Source: Komagataeibacter sp. FNDCF1
GTDB lineage: Bacteria; Pseudomonadota; Alphaproteobacteria; Acetobacterales; Acetobacteraceae
NCBI RefSeq assembly: GCF_021295335.1
Contig: NZ_JAIWOT010000001.1
Span: 561,001 to 625,000 of the forward strand
Length of the DNA stretch: 64,000 bases
Direction of reading: 5' to 3'
Shown here: one piece after another, positions 54,278 through 62,153 of the stretch
Layout: every line of letters begins with the position of its first letter
How positions within the stretch are numbered: the first letter of the stretch is position 1
Notes under the pieces: generated by a model
Databases searched by the model: none
What the model was told of the DNA's origin: nothing
What the model saw: only the letters and a program-made list of their open reading frames with translations
Translations under genes and position numbers: made by a program

Positions 54278-55741
54278 ATGTCCACACCCGATCTCTTGAT
54301 CATCTGCATCTGTTGTCTGGCCCTGCCATGTGTCGCGTCCGCCCTGTCGGGGCGACAGGATAGCGTTTCCACCTATGTCGGGGGGCGGCATGACCTGCCT
54401 TGGTGGGGGATCTGCCTCTCCCTTGTCGCGACGGAAACCTCGACCCTGACCATCATCAGCATACCCGGCATCGCCTATGGCAGCGGCATGGTGTTCGTGG
54501 GGCTTGCGGTCGGGTATGTCATTGGCCGCATGCTTGTCGCGTGGCTGTTCCTGCCGCGTTATTTTTCAGGGCAGGGGGGCAGCGTCTACCAGTATCTGGG
54601 CCGTCGTTTCGGGCGGGCGATGGAGCGTACCGTCTCCACCACCTTCCTGCTGACGCGCGTGCTGGCCGAAGGGATCAGGCTTTTCGCGGGGATGCTGCCG
54701 GTCGCGGCCATACTGGCTGCCCTGAATTTTCCGCTCCCCCAATGGGCGGCCATGCTGGTCGTGGTGGGACTGACGCTGCTGTACACGATGTATGGTGGCC
54801 TGCGTGCCGTAGTCTGGTCCGATGCGATGCAACTGGCCATCTATGTCACGGGTACCGCTGCGTGCGTGGCGCTTCTGTTCCATCATGCTACAGCCATGCA
54901 GATCCATATGCTGCGCCATTCCAACCGGTTCCACCTGTTCCATAAATCCACGCTGTATTTTCTTGATCCCTATACGCCCTGCGCCGCCATGATTGGCGGA
55001 GCCATCATGTCCATGGCCTCGCACGGGACCGACCAGCTTATGGTGCAGCGCGTACTGGCGGCCCGCACTCTGCGTGACGCCAGGGCGGCGCTGGTTGGCA
55101 GCGGTGTGCTGGTCGGCTGCCTGTTTGCCATGCTGTCGCTGGTGGGAATGCTGCTGTGGGCACGCAATGACGGGCGGCCGCTGGCCGCGATCGGGGTGCA
55201 GGCGTCGGATGCCCTGTTCCCCGGCTTTATTGTCCACGACCTGCCACCGGGGCTGGCGGGACTGCTGGTCGCCGGCCTGCTGAGCGCCACGATGGGCTCG
55301 CTGTCCGCCACGCTCAATGCCATGACCAGTGCGACCCTGCTGGATTTTGCCACCCCGTGCGGGGCAATGGCACGCAGGGCGGGGCTGTCCTCGCTGGCCT
55401 TCGCGCGGCTGGTCACTGTGCTGTGGGCCATTGTGCTGGTGCTTGCCGCGCTGGGGTTTGCGCATGGCCGTGGGCCTGCGGTCATATTCGGCCTGTCGGT
55501 GGCTTCATGCTCCTACGGTGCCATGCTGGGGGCTTTCGTCCTTGCCATGTTCAGCAGGCGTGCGCGCATGCGTGAGGTACTACCTGCCTTTCTCGCCACG
55601 CTCGTCATGGTATGCGGCATCATGGTGTTCTGGCGGCCTGATGGGCACATGGTCGCCTTTGCATGGCTGGTGCCGCTGGGCGTGATCCTGATGTCCACCT
55701 GCAGCCTGACTTTACGGACCGTTCTGAAAAAGCGGGAATGA
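54278..55741 (+). CDS. Sodium:solute symporter (SSS family)
   Basis: A 487-residue membrane protein with about 13 helices. SSS features are DSVSTYVGGRHDLPWWGICLS near residue 29, SLVATETSTLTIISIPG near 48, the YTMYGGLRAVVWSDAMQL signature near 170, and GLLSATMGSLSATLNAMTSA near 335, which carries the Na+-site serines. GGAAG precedes the ATG. It is divergent from the serine hydrolase/murQ/anmK operon and is likely to import a product of that pathway, such as MurNAc or anhydro-MurNAc (inference from position). Confidence 0.87.
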   Translation: MSTPDLLIICICCLALPCVASALSGRQDSVSTYVGGRHDLPWWGICLSLVATETSTLTIISIPGIAYGSGMVFVGLAVGYVIGRMLVAWLFLPRYFSGQGGSVYQYLGRRFGRAMERTVSTTFLLTRVLAEGIRLFAGMLPVAAILAALNFPLPQWAAMLVVVGLTLLYTMYGGLRAVVWSDAMQLAIYVTGTAACVALLFHHATAMQIHMLRHSNRFHLFHKSTLYFLDPYTPCAAMIGGAIMSMASHGTDQLMVQRVLAARTLRDARAALVGSGVLVGCLFAMLSLVGMLLWARNDGRPLAAIGVQASDALFPGFIVHDLPPGLAGLLVAGLLSATMGSLSATLNAMTSATLLDFATPCGAMARRAGLSSLAFARLVTVLWAIVLVLAALGFAHGRGPAVIFGLSVASCSYGAMLGAFVLAMFSRRARMREVLPAFLATLVMVCGIMVFWRPDGHMVAFAWLVPLGVILMSTCSLTLRTVLKKRE

Positions 55742-55872
55742 GCATTCCGGCCCGGCAGGGCGGCCCGATGGCCCTGTCATGCTGACGGTATACGGGCCGT
55801 TCTGTCCGGTCATGGCCTTCCGGATGGATCTGGTGGCGCATTCATGATCTGGAAATAAAAAAGGAGGGAGCA

Positions 55873-57180
55873 TTGCCCGGCTTATTCCCCCACTGCCCGG
55901 CGGGCCGGCATGGCTGGCGCCCTGTCATCCTGCTCGCCTGCCTGTTTTTTGTCATCGGGTTTGTCACGTGGCTGAATGGCCCGCTGATCACCTTTGTCCA
56001 GGTTGCGTTCAGCCTGAATACGGTCGACGCATTTCTCGTGCCGATGTGTTTCTATCTCTCCTATCTGTTCTTTCCCCTGCCCGCGACCCTGCTGATCCGC
56101 GTGACAGGGCTGAAAGGGGGGATTGTCGCGGCACTTGTCCTGCTATCTGCCGGGGTCGCCATTTTTGGTGAATGTGTCAGCCTGCGTATCTATTCCGGCG
56201 CCCTGGGCGGGCTGTTTACCATGGGGGCGGCCCTGTCGCTGCTGCAGGTTACGGTAAATCCCTATGTCACCCTGCTGGGACCACCGCAGGAAGCGGCCCG
56301 GCGCATTGCCATAATGGGCATTGCGAACAAGCTGGCAGGCATCATGGCGCCCATCATTCTCTCGCTGCTGGTCATGCGCCATCTGGATGATCTGGCCATG
56401 CGGGTCGGGGCCGCGCCTGACATGGCCACGCGGGAGCGTATCCTGAGCCAGTTCGCCCATGCGGTGCAGGCTCCCTATCTTGTCATGGCGGCCGGGTTGC
56501 TGGTGCTGGCAGTCGGGCTGGGGCGTTCCGCCCTTCCACAGATCGACATGTCCGGCATCGCCCCGGTTCCCGCACCCGAACGGACAGGTGCCCGTCCGCC
56601 CGGTCCATTCCACCTGTGGTTTGGCGTGCTGTGCATGTTTGCCTATGTCGGGACGGAAGTCATGGCGGGCGATGCCATTGGCGTCTATGGAAACAGCCTG
56701 GGTATTCCCCTTGATCAGGCAAAATTCCTGACATCGCTGACCCTGGCGGCCATGCTGGCGGGATATGTCGTGGGCATGCTGCTGGTGCCGCGCGTTTTCT
56801 CACAGGAACGCTATCTTGGTCTTTCGGCAGCCTGCGGGCTGATGCTGTGCGCGCTGGGGTGGCTTACGCAGGGCTATGTATCGGTGCTGTGCGTGGCATT
56901 GTGCGGCTTTGCAAATGCAATGATCATGCCTGCCCTGTTCCCCATCATCATTTCCGGTGTAAAGGAACGGCGCGCGCAGGCAACCGCCCTGCTAGTCATG
57001 GCCTTTTGCGGCGGTGCGGTCATACCGCGGGTGTTTATCCAGATCGCGCCCTTCACAGGGGTACAGGCTGCATTCGCGGGTCTGGCCATTCCGTCCTATT
57101 GCCTGATAATATTATATAATATTATTACCCGGCGACGTAACGGCTCACGCATTCCGCCCGTGATGACGGTCGAAACATGA
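55873..57180 (+). CDS. MFS sugar transporter, FucP/GluP (NagP-like) family
   Basis: A 435-residue transporter with 12 helices. FucP/GluP-type segments include ILLACLFFVIGFVTWLNGPLI near residue 19, LLQVTVNPYVTLLGPP near 120 and AYVGTEVMAGDAIGVYG near 255. Family members import fucose, glucose/galactose or GlcNAc with H+. The start is TTG, set by a strong AAGGAGGGAG six bases upstream; no suitable ATG is near. It follows the SSS gene by 130 bases in the same direction and is the second candidate importer for amino sugars in this block. Confidence 0.87.
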   Translation: MPGLFPHCPAGRHGWRPVILLACLFFVIGFVTWLNGPLITFVQVAFSLNTVDAFLVPMCFYLSYLFFPLPATLLIRVTGLKGGIVAALVLLSAGVAIFGECVSLRIYSGALGGLFTMGAALSLLQVTVNPYVTLLGPPQEAARRIAIMGIANKLAGIMAPIILSLLVMRHLDDLAMRVGAAPDMATRERILSQFAHAVQAPYLVMAAGLLVLAVGLGRSALPQIDMSGIAPVPAPERTGARPPGPFHLWFGVLCMFAYVGTEVMAGDAIGVYGNSLGIPLDQAKFLTSLTLAAMLAGYVVGMLLVPRVFSQERYLGLSAACGLMLCALGWLTQGYVSVLCVALCGFANAMIMPALFPIIISGVKERRAQATALLVMAFCGGAVIPRVFIQIAPFTGVQAAFAGLAIPSYCLIILYNIITRRRNGSRIPPVMTVET

Positions 57181-57292
57181 TTATGCGGCCTGGCTGCATG
57201 CCATGAACAGGGCAGGTCGCCCGCATGCCGGTCATGGGGAATGGACCGGCCCGGCAGTTCGGGCCAACCCCCAGGTACCGTAATTCCACGCC

Positions 57293-57328
57293 ACGGACCG
57301 GCTGCCGGGCAGGCTGCAGCCGGTCCGT
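57293..57328. terminator. Strong bidirectional hairpin between convergent genes
   Basis: ACGGACCGGCTGC / GCAGCCGGTCCGT is a perfect 13-base stem with a 10-base loop, followed by TTT on the plus strand. It lies between the MFS gene (+) and putA (-) and can serve both. Confidence 0.65.
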
Positions 57329-57347
57329 TTGCGGCACCCTGCCTGTT

Positions 57348-60300
57348 TTACTTCATTGTCATGAGTGCCGCGTTTCCGCCTGCTGCCGTCGTATTGATGC
57401 TGACCGAGACTTCATGCACCAGCCACTCCAGCGGGTACCGCCCATCGGGGCGCGGCGCATGCAATGTCACGATGGGACCGCCACGCGCGGCAAGGCGACC
57501 GGCCTGCTCAAGCCGCTGCTCCGCCGTGCCCGCGATCAGGGCAACGTCAACGCTGCTGCCGTCCTCAAAGGCCGAGACGAGCCCGGCCAGTTCCGCCGGA
57601 ACGGGGGGCAGGGTCCGCAGCAGCGCCTGTGGCGCCATGACACGGTTGCCGGTGGCAAGTGCCGCATCCATCTGCTCAAGCAGGGCATCGGTGCTGGGCC
57701 CCAGGCACAGGACCGTGCCACGCGGGTGCAGGCGGTAGATGTTATCTTCACCCACGGGGCCGGACAGATGCAGTTCCGTGCCCAGTGGCGTGGCGCTGAA
57801 CAGGGGGGCAAAACCGGGCCGCACCAGTTCAAGCCACGCGCGGTAGCTGCGTGCCGTATCGCTCAGCGCCCGGCTGAAAGGCTGCCCCACGGGCGGGACG
57901 GCGGCCAGCAGGCGGCGCAGGTAAAGCGGGCCACCTGCCTTGGGTCCCGTGCCGGACAGGCCATGACCACCAAAAGGTTGGACGCCCACGACCGCGCCCA
58001 CGATGTTGCGGTTGACATAGATATTGCCCGCATTGGCCCGTGCGGTGCAATGCGCCACAGTCTCGTCAATGCGGGTATGCAGCCCGAAGGTCAGGGCATA
58101 GCCGGTTGCGTTGATCGCATCCATGACCCTGTCCATGTCCCTGCGCCGGTAGCGCACGACATGCAGCACGGGGCCGAACACCTCGCGCTTCAGGTCACTT
58201 ATGTCATCAATCTCGATCAGCGTGGGCGGGACGAACGTGCCATGGGCGCAGGTATCGGGCAGGGGAACCTGATGGATGCGGTAGCCCTTTGCGCGCATGT
58301 CCTCGATATGGCGGTTGATGATGCCCTGTGCCTCGACGGAGATGACGGGGCCGATATCGGTCTCCAGCAGGGCCGGCAGGCCGGTGCGCAGTTCATCCAT
58401 GCCACCCTTGAGCATGGTCAGGGTATGCTCGGCGCATTCCTCCTGCAGGCAGAGCAGACGCAGCGCGCTGCAGCGCTGGCCCGCACTGTCGAAGGCGGAC
58501 GCCAGGACATCCCCCACGACCTGTTCCGCCAGGGCGGAACTGTCCACGACCAGTGCGTTCTGGCCCCCTGTTTCGGCAATCAGGGGAACGGGCTGGCCGT
58601 TTGCGTTCACGCGCTGTGAAAGCTGCCTGTTGATCAGGCCCGCCACCTCGGTCGAACCGGTAAACAGGACGCCACACACGCGGGCATCCCCCACCAGACG
58701 CGCACCGGTATCGCCCGCACCGACCACAAGACGCACCGCATCCGCCGGAACACCCGATTCATGGAGAATGCGTACCGCCTCACGCGCGATCAGCGGTGTT
58801 TCCTCAGCCGGCTTGGCCAGCACCGTATTACCGGCGGCCAGCGCCGCCGAAACCTGGCCCATGAAGATGGCCAGTGGGAAATTCCATGGGCTGATGCAGG
58901 TCACCGGACCCAGCGGCACGTAGCTGGCCGGATCGAATTCCTCCGTAATCCGGACTGCGTAATAACGCAGGAAGTCCACGGCTTCACGGATTTCGGCCAC
59001 AGCGTTGGAAAAGGTCTTGCCGGCCTCGCGTATGATCAGGCCAAGCAGGCGCGGGGTCTCTGCTTCCAGCCGGTCGGCCGCCGCCATCAGGCATTTGGCC
59101 CGCTGGGCCGGGGGCAGGCCGCTCCATGCAGGGAATGCCGCCTGGGTTGCGGCAACGGCCCCGTCAACTTCCTCCGCCGTTGCATATGCGACATGGCCGA
59201 CAACGTCACGCTGGTCGGCGGGATTGACCACGGCCTGTCCATCTTCGCCAAACAGCGGGGTTTCAGGCGCCAGGGACTGTGCCAGGCCGCGCAGTACGTC
59301 CTCATCCGTCAGGTTCATGCCGGCGGAATTGGCCCGTTCCGGGGCAAACAGCGCGCCGGGCAGGCGAATGCGGCTGGGGGCCGCAGGATTGAATTCGCTG
59401 ACCGGGTCCGCGATCAGTTCGTCAATGGTGACGCTTTCATCCTGGATGCGGTTGACGAAGGATGAATTCGCCCCGTTTTCCAGCAGGCGGCGGACCAGAT
59501 AGGCCAGCAGTGTCTCATGCGTGCCGACGGGCGCGTATACCCGTACCGGGCGGTTCAGCTTGTCCGGGCCGACCACTTCCTTGTACAGCGCTTCACCCAT
59601 GCCATGCAGGCACTGGAATTCGAACCGCTCGATCGTGAAGTCCGGGCCGGCCAGTGCGTAGATGCTGGCCAGTGTCTGGGCATTGTGGGTGGCGAACTGC
59701 GGGAAGATGCAGTCCGGCGCGCCCAGCAGTTTGCGCGCGCAGGCGATGTAGGCAATATCGGTATGCACCTTGTTGGTGAAAACCGGGAAGTCCTTGTATC
59801 CCTCCACCTGCGCGTGCTTGATCTCGCTATCCCAGTATGCACCCTTTACAAGGCGTACCATCACGCGGTGGTTCGTGCGCCGTGCAAGATCGATGATCCA
59901 GTCCAGGACGAACGGCGCCCGCTTCTGGTAGGCCTGCACCACGAAGCCGATGCCCTTCCACCCGGCAAGCGAGGGGTCCTGGCATAGCGCTTCGAGCAGG
60001 TCGAGCGAGATTTCAAGCCGGTCGGCTTCCTCGGCATCGATGTTGAAGCCGATGTCATAACGCGCGGCCAGACGGGCCAGCGTGGTCAGGCGCGGCAGGA
60101 GTTCCGTCATGACCCGCTCACGCTGCAGGCGTGAATAGCGGGGATGAAGGGCCGACAGTTTTACCGAAATGCCCGGTCCCGCATATACGCCCACCCCGGC
60201 CGAGGCCCGGCCGATGGCGTGGATTGCCGTCTCGTAATCACGGTAGTACCGATCAGCGTCGGCATCCGTCATCGCGGCTTCGCCAAGCATGTCGTACGAG

Positions 60301-60914
60301 TAGCGGAATCCTTTTTCGACCAGCGGCTGGCTGTTCTTCAGCGCTTCGTCAATGCTCTGTCCGGTAACGAACTGCTCGCCCATCAGCCGCATGGCCAGAT
60401 CCACGCCGCGGCGGATCACCGGTTCACCACACCGGGCGATCAGCGCGGTCAGGCTGCCTGCCAAAGTGGCTTTCTTTACCGGGGCAAGCAGGCCACCGGA
60501 CACCACCAGTCCCCACGTCGCGGCGTTGATGAACAGGGAGGATTCACCCCCCAGATGGCTGCGCCAGTTCCCCTGTCCGATCTTGTCACGGATCAGGGCA
60601 TCACGCGTGGCGGCATCGGGAATGCGCAGCAGCGCTTCGGCCAGGCACATCAGCGCCACACCCTCATGGGTGGACAGGTCGTATTCGCGCACCAGTCCCT
60701 GCACGATGCCCGTGGTGCCATTTTCCCGCAGCACTTCCACCAGGCGGCGGGCGGTCTGGCGTACCAGCGGGGTCAGATCTTCGGGAAGCGTGGCCTCACG
60801 TGCCAGCGCCTGGACACGTTCGATCTCGGGCGGACATGTCTGCGCCGTGATGGTGCGACGCAGCGGGGAACGGTCGGGAACGGCGGAAGAAAGAGACATG
60901 AAAGGGGCGGTCAT
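57348..60914 (-). CDS. putA: Bifunctional proline dehydrogenase / L-glutamate gamma-semialdehyde dehydrogenase
   Basis: About 1188 residues. The proline dehydrogenase barrel covers ~130-450, with GPGISVKLSALHPRY near 240, RLVKGAYWDSEIKHAQ near 340 and RVYAPVGTHETLLAYLVRRL near 465. The aldehyde dehydrogenase covers ~540-1010, with CISPWNFPLAIF, AETGGQNALVV and the catalytic cysteine in SAGQRCSALR. It oxidises proline to glutamate, with substrate channelling between domains. The N-terminus lacks the ribbon-helix-helix DNA-binding domain, so it is not an autoregulator; a divergent Lrp-type gene takes that role. ATGs at 60914 and 60899 and a GTG at 60923 are possible starts. Confidence 0.95.
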   Translation of the reverse strand: MTAPFMSLSSAVPDRSPLRRTITAQTCPPEIERVQALAREATLPEDLTPLVRQTARRLVEVLRENGTTGIVQGLVREYDLSTHEGVALMCLAEALLRIPDAATRDALIRDKIGQGNWRSHLGGESSLFINAATWGLVVSGGLLAPVKKATLAGSLTALIARCGEPVIRRGVDLAMRLMGEQFVTGQSIDEALKNSQPLVEKGFRYSYDMLGEAAMTDADADRYYRDYETAIHAIGRASAGVGVYAGPGISVKLSALHPRYSRLQRERVMTELLPRLTTLARLAARYDIGFNIDAEEADRLEISLDLLEALCQDPSLAGWKGIGFVVQAYQKRAPFVLDWIIDLARRTNHRVMVRLVKGAYWDSEIKHAQVEGYKDFPVFTNKVHTDIAYIACARKLLGAPDCIFPQFATHNAQTLASIYALAGPDFTIERFEFQCLHGMGEALYKEVVGPDKLNRPVRVYAPVGTHETLLAYLVRRLLENGANSSFVNRIQDESVTIDELIADPVSEFNPAAPSRIRLPGALFAPERANSAGMNLTDEDVLRGLAQSLAPETPLFGEDGQAVVNPADQRDVVGHVAYATAEEVDGAVAATQAAFPAWSGLPPAQRAKCLMAAADRLEAETPRLLGLIIREAGKTFSNAVAEIREAVDFLRYYAVRITEEFDPASYVPLGPVTCISPWNFPLAIFMGQVSAALAAGNTVLAKPAEETPLIAREAVRILHESGVPADAVRLVVGAGDTGARLVGDARVCGVLFTGSTEVAGLINRQLSQRVNANGQPVPLIAETGGQNALVVDSSALAEQVVGDVLASAFDSAGQRCSALRLLCLQEECAEHTLTMLKGGMDELRTGLPALLETDIGPVISVEAQGIINRHIEDMRAKGYRIHQVPLPDTCAHGTFVPPTLIEIDDISDLKREVFGPVLHVVRYRRRDMDRVMDAINATGYALTFGLHTRIDETVAHCTARANAGNIYVNRNIVGAVVGVQPFGGHGLSGTGPKAGGPLYLRRLLAAVPPVGQPFSRALSDTARSYRAWLELVRPGFAPLFSATPLGTELHLSGPVGEDNIYRLHPRGTVLCLGPSTDALLEQMDAALATGNRVMAPQALLRTLPPVPAELAGLVSAFEDGSSVDVALIAGTAEQRLEQAGRLAARGGPIVTLHAPRPDGRYPLEWLVHEVSVSINTTAAGGNAALMTMK

Positions 60915-60987
60915 GATGTCCACTATTCGTTATGACGTAGAATCATTCGTATGGGCTTACGGGCCGAATTTGGTATTGAAGTTACAG

Positions 60988-61007
60988 GAATATTAAATAT
61001 TATATTC
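60988..61007. promoter_or_regulatory. Candidate Lrp-type site between putA and its regulator
   Basis: GAATATTAAATATTATATTC is an A+T-rich imperfect palindrome (16 of 20 positions symmetric) in the divergent gap, of the kind bound by Lrp/AsnC proteins. Confidence 0.5.
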
Positions 61008-61053
61008 AGTCATACCGTCAAATGGAAAATATTATTCGGAGCGATTGGCTGCC

Positions 61054-61521
61054 ATGGATGATCTGGACCGCAGAATTCTCAGTCATCTGCAGCGTGACGG
61101 GCGCATGACGAATCTCGAACTGTCCCGTCTGGTCCATCTCAGCCCCGCCGCAACGCTTGAGCGCGTGCGCAAGCTGGAGCAGTCGAATGCCATCCTGGGC
61201 TACATGGCCCGCCTCAATCCTGAATCCCTTAATCTGGGGCTGCTGGTTTTCATTCAGGTGACACTGGACCGCAGCAGTCCCGACCTGTTCGAGATGTTTT
61301 CCCGCACCGTGCGCGACATACCGCAGGTCACCGAATGCCATATGGTTGCGGGCGGGTTTGATTATCTGCTCAAGGCTCGTGTGCGGGACATGAATGCCTA
61401 CCGTCTTTTCCTGGGTCGTACCCTGACACGCCTGCCCGGCGTGCGCCAGACCCATACCTATACCGTCATGGAGCAGGTCAAGGCGGAATCAGCCCTGCCG
61501 CTACCCGGGCTCAATACCTGA
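61054..61521 (+). CDS. putR: Lrp/AsnC-family regulator, probable proline activator
   Basis: A 155-residue Lrp-type protein. The N-terminal helix-turn-helix is DDLDRRILSHLQRDGRMTNLELSRLVHLSPAATLERVRKLE (here quoted only as family wording; key parts DLDRRILSHLQRDGRM and LSPAATLERVRKLE, residues 3-45), followed by the RAM ligand domain (VTECHMVAGGFDYLLKARVRD near 90). It stands divergent from putA with an A+T-rich palindrome between, the arrangement of alphaproteobacterial PutR, which activates putA when proline is present. The ATG at 61054 is preferred over TTG 61045. Confidence 0.88.
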   Translation: MDDLDRRILSHLQRDGRMTNLELSRLVHLSPAATLERVRKLEQSNAILGYMARLNPESLNLGLLVFIQVTLDRSSPDLFEMFSRTVRDIPQVTECHMVAGGFDYLLKARVRDMNAYRLFLGRTLTRLPGVRQTHTYTVMEQVKAESALPLPGLNT

Positions 61522-61860
61522 GGGGATTCCGTTTGCCTGCACGCAGGCCCTGCACGGGGCCGGGATACCCTGAGCCCGGGCCGAACGGATAACCATGGCG
61601 GGAGATGTTCGCACCCCGCCAGTACCGGGGGGCCGCCGCTTTGCCCCACCCGCAAATCCCGTAAATAAACCCACATCAGGCCCGCTATCGATCGCATGGC
61701 GTCCGCCAGTCCGCCAGTCCGCCAGTTTGGCATGATCGCATGGCGTGCCAGCATATCCGGGAACCTGTCGGGGTGAGATACCGACGCGACCCGCCATATC
61801 TGCACGCACCCGTTACATTCGATACGCAGGGTAACTTTACCGCGTTCCGGTTCCATCGTA
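61522..61860. other. Intergenic stretch with short repeats, no gene recognised
   Basis: About 340 bases between the Lrp-type gene and the Fur-boxed operon. It contains the short repeats listed at 61690-61746. No credible ORF on either strand. Confidence 0.5.
61690..61746. repeat. Tandem 8-base repeat inside a 13-base direct repeat
   Basis: GTCCGCCA occurs three times in tandem at 61701-61724. GATCGCATGGCGT occurs at 61690-61702 and again at 61734-61746. Together they look like a small expandable repeat unit of 44 bases in non-coding DNA. Confidence 0.75.
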
Positions 61861-61888
61861 TTAACATGCGAATGAATCGCAACATTAT
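61861..61888 (+). promoter_or_regulatory. Candidate promoter of the PepSY operon
   Basis: TTAACA (61861-61866) and CATTAT (61883-61888) are spaced by 16 bases, with a Fur box filling the spacer. Confidence 0.4.
61867..61881. promoter_or_regulatory. Fur box upstream of the PepSY operon
   Basis: TGCGAATGAATCGCA is a near-palindrome (12 of 15 positions symmetric) and matches the core of the fiu Fur box (TGCAAATGACTCGCA) at 13 of 15 bases. It lies in the spacer of a candidate promoter, so iron repression is expected. Confidence 0.65.
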
Positions 61889-62153
61889 GTCAGGGATCAG
61901 TTCTTCCCCGCCGGGTCGCACCATCCGCCTTGTCGTATGCATGGGGCTGGCATGGTGCTGTGGACGGGCCATCGTAAGCGCGGTTGCCGTCCATGTGCCC
62001 GAGGGGGGGGAGGGCGCCTATGTCATGGGCCAGATAGCGGCCTGCGCAGTGATTCCCATGCTGATCGTGGCCGGTTTCGGGTGGCGGCGCCATGGCCTGC
62101 TGTTCCTGGCCGGTCTTACCGTGCTGGCGGATCTGGCCGGCTGGGTGCGATGA
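61887..62153 (+). CDS. Small membrane protein, DUF3649-like
   Basis: About 88 residues with hydrophobic helices near residues 17-35, 47-62 and 68-85 of the reading from 61887. It overlaps the PepSY gene by 4 bases (ATGA). Short membrane proteins of the DUF3649 type commonly precede a PepSY protein and a DUF3325 protein in siderophore-uptake clusters, and size and position fit, although the sequence match is loose. The start is uncertain: ATGs at 61866 and 61872 fall in the Fur box; 61887 or 61941 are more likely. Confidence 0.65.
   Translation: MSGISSSPPGRTIRLVVCMGLAWCCGRAIVSAVAVHVPEGGEGAYVMGQIAACAVIPMLIVAGFGWRRHGLLFLAGLTVLADLAGWVR

Noticed and set aside
57225-58619. 464-codon plus-strand frame opposite the end of putA
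   Set aside because: Antisense to the aldehyde dehydrogenase part of PutA; it also runs through the strong terminator hairpin.
61701-61724. Three GTCCGCCA copies as a CRISPR-like array
   Set aside because: Units are 8 bases in direct tandem without spacers, and no cas genes are near.
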